From the NCBI GenBank assembly GCA_036389695.1, contig DASVWG010000117.1, positions 1 to 11,014 on the forward strand: DNA of 11,014 bases. The letters are read 5' to 3'. The notes beneath the pieces were generated by a model. That model saw only the letters and a program-made list of their open reading frames with translations. It searched no databases and was not told the origin of the DNA. The DNA comes from JALZHR01 sp036389695 (GTDB taxonomy: Bacteria > Acidobacteriota > Blastocatellia > Pyrinomonadales > Pyrinomonadaceae). The position numbers and the translations under genes were made by a program. This document shows, piece after piece, positions 1 through 5,639 of this stretch (its first letter is position 1; each line of letters begins with the position of its first letter).

Positions 1-102
1 GGCGGTTGAACTATAAAGTCTCAAGTCCCAGGTTTAAAGTCCCAAGTTAAAATACTCGGCAAACTTCAGACTTGAGACTTGAGATTCTTAACTTAAACCG
101 CC
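1..102. repeat. Imperfect long inverted repeat made of 7-nt words
   Basis: The left arm is a run of heptamers from 16 to 50 (AAGTCTC, AAGTCCC, AGGTTTA, AAGTCCC, AAGTTAA). The right arm at 63-95 is the complementary run (ACTTCAG, ACTTGAG, ACTTGAG, ATTCTTA, ACTT). A perfect 12-bp match joins 16-27 with 69-80. The ends also pair, GGCGGTT at 1-7 with AACCGCC at 96-102, so the whole stretch can fold into one hairpin. It lies upstream of recG and may extend left of the window. No coding region is seen in it. Confidence 0.8.
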
Positions 103-119
103 CGCTACCGCAGGCGGTT
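96..119. repeat. REP-like GC-rich palindrome
   Basis: AACCGCC at 96-102 and GGCGGTT at 113-119 are perfect 7-bp arms around a 10-nt loop (CGCTACCGCA). The right-arm sequence also occurs at 1-7, so AACCGCC has two possible partners and the region can form either of two structures. This looks like a REP-type interspersed palindrome or a factor-independent pause or terminator for the gene to the left, but no T-tract follows directly. It sits between that gene and the recG promoter. Confidence 0.6.
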
Positions 120-136
120 CTGACTTTAATTTATGT

Positions 137-149
137 TAAAATCGACGCG
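137..149 (+). promoter_or_regulatory. Putative -10 box of a leaderless recG transcript
   Basis: TAAAAT at 137-142 ends exactly 7 nt before the ATG at 150. No Shine-Dalgarno sequence lies between them. A -10 hexamer at this distance would place the transcription start at or next to the A of the start codon, giving a leaderless mRNA. The same box with the same 7-nt spacing precedes def at the other end of the window. No convincing -35 hexamer is visible. Confidence 0.45.
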
Positions 150-2486
150 ATGAAGCTTTCCTTAAAGACTCCGATTCTCGACCTTCCGAAATACGAAATT
201 CCCAGTCTGACAGTGCCGTCGGCGCGCAAACTGGCTTTGGCGGTTGCCGGAACGGCGAATAAACACGACGCTTCGGAAGCGACGGTCGAAGATTTGCTCA
301 ACTATCTGCCGATGCGCTACGAAGACCGCTCGAATCTGATTCAGATTGACGATTTGCATGACGGGATGGAAGCCTCGCTGGATTTATTTGTCCGTGTGGC
401 GGGCGGTTTTCAGGTCGGGAAAAATCGCGGACCGAAAGCGCCGCCGCTTTTTATTTTTGAAATCACGGCGAGCGACGCCGAAAGAACTCGAAAGCCGGTC
501 GTCGTCTGGTGGTTCGTGTCGGGCAAAGGCGCGTTTCGCATCGTCAATTACTGGAAAGAACGTTTTACACGCGGCACGCGCTTCGTCGCCTACGGCAGAT
601 GGGAATGGGACGCGCGCAAAAATACGTTCGCTTTAAGATTAAACAAACCCGACGAATTAGAGATTTTGCCGTCAGATGTCGATTACGACGGCTTCGGATT
701 ATTAAAAAATATTTTAGCCGCAGACGGCGCAGAGGAAAACGCAGAAGCGGCGGACGAAGGACAAAGGACGAAAGACGAATCCGAAGAAGTTGCGCTTGAT
801 GATTCCAATCAATTTCCGATGATTCACACGGCGCGGCGCGTGCCGGTTTATCGAAAGCTCGGAATTTTTCAAACCAAGCGTCTGCGCGAAATCGTTTTCG
901 CCGTTTTGCAGAATCTGGATGAAAAATCTTTTCGGGAAAATCTGCCGCCCGATCTTGTCGCGCGGCAAAAGCTGATTTCGCGTTTCGAGGCGATTCAGGA
1001 AATTCATTTTCCGCCGGAAAATTCCAGCCTCGTCGAATACGCGGCGGCGCGCAGCAAAGCTCACTTGCGTTTGATTTTCGAAGAATTTTTCTGGGTTTCG
1101 TTCGCCTTGCAGCTTAAGTGCGGCGAGCGCGCGAAAGACCCGAAAGGCGCGATTATCGAAATCAGCGAAACGATTCGGGAAAGGCTCAAAGCCGTTTTGC
1201 CGTTCGCTTTGACGGGCGCGCAGGAACGCGTCGTCGAAAGAATTTTCGCCGATATGGTTTCGGATTCGCCGATGAATCGTCTGGTGCAGGGCGATGTCGG
1301 CAGCGGAAAAACGATTGTCGCGCTGCTGGCGATGCTCGCGGCGATGGAAAACGGTTATCAAACCGCGCTGATGGCTCCGACCGAAATTTTAGCCGAACAG
1401 CACGCGCGAAATTTCAAACGGCTTTTAGCCGACACGCATTTTACGACTGGGCTTCTAATCGGGAGTCTCCGCGCGGCGGAAAAACGCAAAGTCCAGCAAA
1501 AGATTGCCGAAGGCGAAATCGACGCCGTTATCGGCACGCACGCGGTGATTCAGGATGCGGTCGCGTTTCAAAAACTGGGCTTAGCCGTGATTGACGAGCA
1601 GCATCGTTTCGGCGTTCTCCAGCGCGCGGAACTCAGGGCGCGCGGCTACAATCCCGATATTCTGGTGATGACCGCGACGCCGATTCCGCGCTCGCTCGCG
1701 ATGACGGTTTACGGCGATTTGGACGTTTCGGTGATTGACGAGTTGCCGCCCGGACGCACGCCGATAAAAACGGTCGTCGTCGGCGAAGACAAGCGCGAGG
1801 GCGTCTATAAAGGAATCGTTCGCGAAATCGAATTGGGCAGACAGGTTTACGTCGTTTACCCGCTCGTCGAAGAATCGGAAAAGATGGATTTAAAGGCGGC
1901 GACGGCGATGTTTGAAGAGCTGCGCGACAAAGTTTTTCCGCAATACCGAATCGGTCTGCTGCACGGCAAGATGAAGGCGGGCGAAAAGGAAGCCGTGATG
2001 CAGAGCTTTACCGAAGGCGACATTCAGATTCTCGTTTCGACGACCGTGATAGAAGTCGGCGTCGATGTGCCGAACGCGAGCTTGATGATTATCGAACACG
2101 CCGAGCGTTTCGGTTTGTCGCAGCTTCATCAATTGCGCGGGCGCGTCGGGCGCGGCGCCGAACAAAGCTACTGCGTGCTTTTGACGAACGACAAAAAAAC
2201 CGCCGTGGCGAAAGAGCGTCTCGGCATTATGGAAGAAACGACGGACGGCTTTCGCATCGCCGAGAAAGATTTGGAATTGCGCGGGCAGGGCGAGATTTTA
2301 GGCACGCGGCAATCCGGCGTGCAGACGTTTCGCATCGGCAATATCATCCGCGACCTGGAGATTCTGGAAACGGCGCGCAAGGAAGCCGAATTTTATCTGA
2401 CGACGAAACGCTTTACGCAGGAAACTTCCGCGCTTATCGAGACAGCCAAAGCCGACGCACGCTTTAAGCTCGCGGGAATCGGTTGA
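150..2486 (+). CDS. recG: ATP-dependent DNA helicase RecG
   Basis: RecG remodels stalled replication forks and branch-migrates Holliday and D-loop junctions in the cytoplasm. From the ATG at 150 the protein has 778 residues, against about 690 in E. coli. The N-terminal half holds the wedge/OB domain, with the conserved PVYR-type segment before the helicase core. Motor motifs are intact: GDVGSGKT (Walker A) at residues 381-388, APTEILAEQHARNF (Ia), DEQH at 482-485, TATPIPRSLAMTVYGDLD (III), and the C-terminal TTVIEVGVDVPNAS and QLRGRVGRG motifs with the following TRG-type region. A start at 72 is open but would translate the palindrome at 96-119 and lacks an RBS, so ATG 150, behind a -10-like box, is preferred. 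An unusual acidic low-complexity insert near residues 187-215 separates the wedge from the helicase part. The gene stands alone, with a long spacer behind it. Confidence 0.97.
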   Translation: MKLSLKTPILDLPKYEIPSLTVPSARKLALAVAGTANKHDASEATVEDLLNYLPMRYEDRSNLIQIDDLHDGMEASLDLFVRVAGGFQVGKNRGPKAPPLFIFEITASDAERTRKPVVVWWFVSGKGAFRIVNYWKERFTRGTRFVAYGRWEWDARKNTFALRLNKPDELEILPSDVDYDGFGLLKNILAADGAEENAEAADEGQRTKDESEEVALDDSNQFPMIHTARRVPVYRKLGIFQTKRLREIVFAVLQNLDEKSFRENLPPDLVARQKLISRFEAIQEIHFPPENSSLVEYAAARSKAHLRLIFEEFFWVSFALQLKCGERAKDPKGAIIEISETIRERLKAVLPFALTGAQERVVERIFADMVSDSPMNRLVQGDVGSGKTIVALLAMLAAMENGYQTALMAPTEILAEQHARNFKRLLADTHFTTGLLIGSLRAAEKRKVQQKIAEGEIDAVIGTHAVIQDAVAFQKLGLAVIDEQHRFGVLQRAELRARGYNPDILVMTATPIPRSLAMTVYGDLDVSVIDELPPGRTPIKTVVVGEDKREGVYKGIVREIELGRQVYVVYPLVEESEKMDLKAATAMFEELRDKVFPQYRIGLLHGKMKAGEKEAVMQSFTEGDIQILVSTTVIEVGVDVPNASLMIIEHAERFGLSQLHQLRGRVGRGAEQSYCVLLTNDKKTAVAKERLGIMEETTDGFRIAEKDLELRGQGEILGTRQSGVQTFRIGNIIRDLEILETARKEAEFYLTTKRFTQETSALIETAKADARFKLAGIG
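717..780 (+). repeat. Short-word repeat tract embedded in recG
   Basis: Positions 753-780 are four exact-length heptamers (GACGAAG, GACAAAG, GACGAAA, GACGAAT). They are preceded at 717-748 by degenerate CGCAGA-type words. Seven is not a multiple of three, yet the reading frame of recG continues. The translation is a polar, acidic linker of Glu, Ala, Asp, Lys and Asn between the wedge and motor domains. The word style matches that of the intergenic tracts, suggesting that the same kind of element inserted in frame into the gene. Confidence 0.65.
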
Positions 2487-2706
2487 TAATTTTCGGCGCG
2501 AAGAAGATTTACGGCGGCGAATCAACGCAGGTTTATGCGTGTCATAAGCAAAAGTAATACCCAACATTCTGTGTTAATTCGTTGTCGCAAATCTTTTCTT
2601 ATCTCGCATTTATCTACCTAAATGGGTGGTTTTATTTTCCTTGCTTTGTGTTACTTATATCTTGTCCCGAATTTTTTCGAAGCGTGAATTATTTAAAATA
2701 AGTATT

Positions 2707-2728
2707 TTTTTGTCAAGATTGACAAAAA
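2707..2728. promoter_or_regulatory. Perfect 10-bp-arm palindrome, operator-like
   Basis: TTTTTGTCAA (2707-2716), GA, TTGACAAAAA (2719-2728): both arms match exactly around two bases. The short spacing makes a dimeric repressor or activator site more likely than an RNA hairpin. It sits 4 bases upstream of the -35 of the candidate promoter at 2732-2761, a natural place for a regulator. The binding protein cannot be named. The right arm also contains the -35 consensus TTGACA. Confidence 0.4.
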
Positions 2729-2731
2729 GCA

Positions 2732-2761
2732 TTGAATTTTACGGTCTAAATCGTTTATATT
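2732..2761 (+). promoter_or_regulatory. Candidate sigma-70-type promoter for first rsmD paralogue
   Basis: TTGAAT at 2732-2737 matches the -35 consensus at four of six bases. TATATT at 2756-2761 matches -10 at five of six, with an 18-bp spacer. Transcription would begin near 2768 and give an untranslated leader of about 195 nt before the ATG at 2964, covering all the hairpins listed below. In so AT-rich a region chance matches are common. Confidence 0.3.
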
Positions 2762-2774
2762 CGTCTTTAACAGT

Positions 2775-2939
2775 TTCTCTAAATCAATTATAAACTTAAG
2801 AGAATCGTAAATGGTTGCAAAATGCTCGACTGAATTTTCTCTGAAATACCCAATTTTAGCTCGGACAAATTGCAACGGCTGGTAAGAAAAAAAACTAGCG
2901 TGTGATATTTTGGCTGTTCCTCCTGAGCCAAGCTCACGC
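2775..2939 (+). promoter_or_regulatory. Structured 5' leader with possible RBS sequestration
   Basis: Three hairpins can form in order: TTCTCT 2775-2780 with AGAGAA 2799-2804; GTTGCAA 2814-2820 with TTGCAAC 2870-2876; and TTGGCT 2910-2915 with AGCCAA 2926-2931, the last closed outside by GCGTG 2898-2902 with CACGC 2935-2939. The loop of the third contains TTCCTC (2917-2922), exactly complementary to GAGGAA (2953-2958) in the ribosome binding site. A loop-to-RBS pseudoknot could therefore block translation. An alternative stem, TGAGC 2924-2928 with GCTCA 2932-2936, competes with the third hairpin. Confidence 0.35.
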
Positions 2940-2963
2940 CAATCTTTTGAAAGAGGAAAAAAA

Positions 2964-3959
2964 ATGGAAAACCGACGACACACCGGCTCAGCTCCGGCAA
3001 CATCATTTAATCAAAACCGCCCCTACAGAAAACAACAGGATGACCGAAACTACGGCGAGCGGAAATACCAGCCGCGAGGCGATAGATTTCAGTCGCGTGA
3101 CAACAACAGCAACAACAGCGGCGACCGCTTTCAGTCGCGCGATAACAACAGCCGCTTTCAATCGCGCGACGAGCGCTTTCGCGGCAAAGACGACCGTTTT
3201 CCCCCGCGAGAAAACCGGTTTCGCGGCAGCGGCACAGGCACGAGCAACGACCGCGAACGCTCAAATGAAAGATACCCGCGCCGCGACGGAGATAACAGAT
3301 TTCAGGGCAGAAACGACCGCTTTCCGCCGCGCAAACCTTTTATTCCGCGCGGCAAACCGAGCGAGCCGTGGAAGCAATTTGATAAGCCGAAGGTTTATGA
3401 CGAGATGCAGGTAACAGACGGAAAACACAGAGGAAAATTTTTGACCAGCACGGCTTCGCCGAAAGTGCGCCCGACGGCGCGCCGGATTCGCGAAGTTATG
3501 TTTCGCTTGATTTTCCGACGCGTTCGCGCCGGACGTTTTCTCGACCTCTGCGCCGGTTCGGGCGCGGTCGGCATCGAGGCGATTTCGCGCGGCGCGCTGA
3601 TTAGCACGTTTGTCGAGCGCTCGGGCAAAATGTGCAGCTTTATCAAGAAAAATCTTGCCGCCTGCGACATCAAGGAAGGACACGGCGAAGTTTGCGAAAT
3701 CGAAGTCGTGCCGTTTCTGAAAAAAATGCAGAAGCGCCGCAGATTTTGGGACGTGGTTTATTTCGACCCGCCGTATGACACAAACTACGACGAAGTTCTG
3801 GATTATCTGAAACGCGGCGTCGCCATCAAACCCGGCGGTCTTTTATTAATCGAACATCACGCCGAGATGTTTTTCCCCGAAAGAATTGGCGTGTTAAAAC
3901 GCTGGCGCGTCATCACGCAAGGCGACACGGCGCTGAGTTTTTACGAAAGAAAATCCTGA
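2964..3959 (+). CDS. RsmD-family RNA methyltransferase with disordered N-terminal extension
   Basis: The protein has 331 residues. Residues 1-145 are low complexity, dominated by Arg, Asp, Asn, Ser, Phe and Gly, with repeats RFQSRD at 41, 55 and 64 followed by RFRG/RFPPR variants. Residues 146-331 form a class I SAM methyltransferase of the RsmD type (16S rRNA guanine-N2, G966 in E. coli numbering): RPTARRIREVMF near 169, SAM-binding FLDLCAGSGAVGIEA from 192, and catalytic DPPY at 268-271. The ATG at 2964 is chosen because AAGAGGA lies 6 nt upstream; a TTG at 2910 is open but lies in the leader hairpin. It is a paralogue of the next gene, with near-identical endings (QGDTALSFYERKS against QGDSSLSFYERS). 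The basic, aromatic tail probably binds RNA or drives condensation, as such tails do in RNA helicases; its role here is inferred. Which of the two is the true RsmD is uncertain. Confidence 0.85.
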   Translation: MENRRHTGSAPATSFNQNRPYRKQQDDRNYGERKYQPRGDRFQSRDNNSNNSGDRFQSRDNNSRFQSRDERFRGKDDRFPPRENRFRGSGTGTSNDRERSNERYPRRDGDNRFQGRNDRFPPRKPFIPRGKPSEPWKQFDKPKVYDEMQVTDGKHRGKFLTSTASPKVRPTARRIREVMFRLIFRRVRAGRFLDLCAGSGAVGIEAISRGALISTFVERSGKMCSFIKKNLAACDIKEGHGEVCEIEVVPFLKKMQKRRRFWDVVYFDPPYDTNYDEVLDYLKRGVAIKPGGLLLIEHHAEMFFPERIGVLKRWRVITQGDTALSFYERKS

Positions 3960-3960
3960 G

Positions 3961-4118
3961 AGATTTTAGATTTTAGATTTTAGATTTGCGATTGGATAAG
4001 GATTTTACTTCGCAAAGCTTTTTGAAATGGAATCGCAGAATTGAAAAATTCAATATTGTGATTCAAAAAAATAAATTTCCTTATCCAATCTAAAATCGCA
4101 AATCTAAAATCGAAAATT
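3961..4118. repeat. Spacer-long imperfect hairpin built on AGATTTT heptamers
   Basis: The spacer starts one base after the stop codon with nearly four tandem AGATTTT units (3961-3987). The arm at 3976-4002 is the exact reverse complement of 4078-4111, apart from one extra 7-nt unit (TAAAATC, 4091-4097) in the right arm. Inward, runs around 4018-4045 and 4049-4070 also pair imperfectly, ending in ATTGAA-AAA-TTCAAT at 4040-4054. The whole intergenic region thus folds into one hairpin of about 150 nt between two rsmD paralogues. The one-unit difference points to slippage after the inverted copy formed. Confidence 0.88.
4105..4110 (+). promoter_or_regulatory. Putative -10 box (TAAAAT) before second rsmD paralogue
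   Basis: TAAAAT at 4105-4110 lies in the right arm of the repeat hairpin, 12 nt before the ATG at 4123. The gene has no Shine-Dalgarno sequence. Used as a -10 element it would give a leader of about 5 nt. The MNIO gene has the same box at the same 12-nt distance. There is no clear -35. Confidence 0.3.
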
Positions 4119-4122
4119 CCTT

Positions 4123-4674
4123 ATGCGTATCATAGCTGGAAAATATCGAAGGCGGGTTTTAAAAAGCCCGCCTTCTTTGCAGACGCGACCGACCTCAGAC
4201 CGTCTGCGCGAGGCTCTTTTTAACGTTCTGGTGCCGCAGATTGACGACGAAACGCGGTTTCTGGATTTATGCTCCGGCACGGGCGCCATCGGCATCGAAG
4301 CGCTTTCGCGCGGCGCGCTGCACGTCACCTTCGTCGATAAATCCCGCAAATCCTGCGGTCTTATCGAAGAAAATCTAGATCTTCTGGAAATCCCCGAAGC
4401 CGAAACCGAAGTCGTGCAATCGGACGCCGAAGAATTTCTGCGCAAAACAAAACAAACTTTCGACATCGTCTATTACGACCCGCCGTATCAAACCGAATAT
4501 CGCGACGTCCTCTATCTTTTCGGCGAGCCCGACGCGAAGCTGCTTGCCGAAAACGGAATCTTAATCGCCGAACACCACAACAAAAATAATCTTCCCGACC
4601 TGATTGGCGAGCTGCGCCGCTGGCGCATTTTGCGGCAGGGCGATTCGAGCCTGAGCTTTTACGAGCGCAGTTAA
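4123..4674 (+). CDS. rsmD: 16S rRNA (guanine(966)-N(2))-methyltransferase RsmD
   Basis: The protein has 183 residues, the normal RsmD length. It would methylate N2 of G966 of 16S rRNA in the assembling 30S subunit, using SAM. It begins with the usual MRIIAGKYRRR and carries RPTSDRLREALFNVL, SAM-binding FLDLCSGTGAIGIEAL from residue 46, and catalytic DPPY at 119-122. The canonical N-terminus makes this the better candidate for the housekeeping RsmD; the upstream paralogue has the same core behind a long tail. No Shine-Dalgarno sequence precedes the ATG. A strong GC hairpin lies in the first codons (4148-4175). The next gene, a transporter, starts 70 nt downstream and shares no obvious pathway. 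Confidence 0.92.
   Translation: MRIIAGKYRRRVLKSPPSLQTRPTSDRLREALFNVLVPQIDDETRFLDLCSGTGAIGIEALSRGALHVTFVDKSRKSCGLIEENLDLLEIPEAETEVVQSDAEEFLRKTKQTFDIVYYDPPYQTEYRDVLYLFGEPDAKLLAENGILIAEHHNKNNLPDLIGELRRWRILRQGDSSLSFYERS
4148..4175 (+). promoter_or_regulatory. Strong hairpin inside the 5' end of rsmD
   Basis: GAAGGCGGG (4148-4156) pairs perfectly with CCCGCCTTC (4167-4175) around a 10-nt A/T loop. It begins 22 nt after the end of the start codon, inside codons 9-18. The bases after it (TTTGC) are not a proper T-tract, so it is not a standard terminator. It could slow early elongation or transcription, or simply reflect coding constraint in the Arg/Pro-rich start. Confidence 0.5.
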
Positions 4675-4744
4675 AGCGACAAAAAACTTTCCTATTTTTT
4701 CAATCAGCGGAAAATTCGTGTAATCTGGTATTTTATTTTCGCTT

Positions 4745-5635
4745 ATGAAACCTCTGCTGGTCTGGCTTGTCCTGTGCGTCATATGGGGCACGACCTGGAT
4801 TTTTATCAAACGCGGGCTTGACGATTTGCCGCCCGTAAGTTTTGCCGCGATAAGATTTACGGTTGCCTGCGTGCTGCTTTTGCCTTTGCTGTGGCAGCAG
4901 AAAATTCCGTTTCCAAAAGGTCGCGCGGCGTGGATTATAATTTTCGTCACGGGTTTTTTGCAGTTTTTCTTTAATTACGGGCTGCTCTTTTGGGGCGAGC
5001 AGCATATCAGCTCCGGTTTGGCGGCGGTTTTGCAGGCGACGATTCCGGCTTTCGGTTTGATTCTGGCGCGCATTTACGTCGGCGAATCGATTACGGGCTT
5101 GAAAATCATCTCGATTGTGCTCGGTCTTCTGGGCGTCAGCGTAATTTTTCGCGAGCAATTAACGCTGAACGGGCAGATGGCTTTTCTGGGAAGCGCGGCG
5201 GTTGTGGTCGGCGCGATGGGCGCGTCGTACGCCAGCGTTTTGACGAAGGCGAAAGGGCAGAATATGCATCCGGCGAGCATGGTTTTCGGGCAAATGCTGG
5301 TCGGTCACATTACGCTCTGGTTTGTCGGCTTGAGCGTCGAAGGCAATCCGCTCGCGTTTCATTGGAGTTTGAAAGCAATCGTTTGCGTTTTGTATCTGGC
5401 GATTATGGGTTCAATCACCGCTTTCTGGCTTTATTACTGGCTTCTGACTAAAATTGATGTCACGCGGGCGATGATGATTGCCTTTGTTACGCCGCTCGTC
5501 GCGGTGATTATCGGCGGATTTTTCGGCGAGACATTGGGATTGCAGACTTTGTTTGGCGGGCTTCTGATTTTGCTGAGCGTTTTTCTGATTGTCATTCGCC
5601 CGATTTTGAATCAGAGAAAATCAGCCGCTAATTAA
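4745..5635 (+). CDS. DMT superfamily (EamA) transporter
   Basis: A 296-residue inner-membrane protein with about ten hydrophobic segments in two similar halves, the usual layout of EamA-type metabolite exporters. The first helix carries the familiar WGTTWIFIKRGL segment with the following PPVSFAAIRF. The second half (about residues 150-285) has LYLAIMGSITAFWLYYWLL and a helix with VTPLVAVIIGGFFGE. No Shine-Dalgarno sequence is visible; the ATG at 4745 gives the expected N-terminus right before the first helix. The stop is followed 4 nt later by aroC, so the two are almost certainly cotranscribed. Some DMT proteins (YddG) export aromatic amino acids, so a shikimate-pathway product or related aromatic is a reasonable but unproven substrate. 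Substrates cannot be assigned from sequence in this family. Confidence 0.9.
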   Translation: MKPLLVWLVLCVIWGTTWIFIKRGLDDLPPVSFAAIRFTVACVLLLPLLWQQKIPFPKGRAAWIIIFVTGFLQFFFNYGLLFWGEQHISSGLAAVLQATIPAFGLILARIYVGESITGLKIISIVLGLLGVSVIFREQLTLNGQMAFLGSAAVVVGAMGASYASVLTKAKGQNMHPASMVFGQMLVGHITLWFVGLSVEGNPLAFHWSLKAIVCVLYLAIMGSITAFWLYYWLLTKIDVTRAMMIAFVTPLVAVIIGGFFGETLGLQTLFGGLLILLSVFLIVIRPILNQRKSAAN

Positions 5636-5639
5636 TTTT

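Larger units (their letters stand above)
2487..2963. other. 477-nt AT-rich spacer between recG and first rsmD paralogue
   Basis: This stretch, especially 2540-2910, is clearly richer in A+T than the flanking genes. I see no convincing gene on either strand; the reverse-strand frames are short, Phe/Lys-rich and resemble nothing I know. It holds a perfect palindrome at 2707-2728, a candidate sigma-70-type promoter at 2732-2761 and three leader hairpins. There is no strong intrinsic terminator after recG; a four-base-pair stem near 2617-2630 followed by T-rich sequence is too weak to call. Confidence 0.6.

Noticed and set aside
72..149. Upstream extension of recG from an in-frame ATG at 72
   Set aside because: It would translate the inverted repeat and REP-like palindrome, has no RBS and adds residues unlike RecG. 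The ATG at 150 follows a -10-like box.
714..1361. Long reverse-strand frame inside recG
   Set aside because: It lies wholly antisense to conserved RecG helicase motifs and its translation is Arg/Phe-rich, as expected from the complement of this codon usage.
2617..2640. Possible intrinsic terminator after recG
   Set aside because: The stem has about four pairs including a wobble and the T-tract is interrupted, too weak to claim.
2693..2983. Reverse-strand frame of 96 codons in the AT-rich spacer, overlapping the next gene start
   Set aside because: Its composition reflects A+T-rich DNA, there is no clear RBS, it overlaps the leader and start of the + strand gene, and no motif is recognised.
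3964..4111. CRISPR array or insertion sequence in the repeat spacer
   Set aside because: Units are 7 nt and contiguous, with no spacers, and there is no transposase or target duplication; the structure is a long hairpin.
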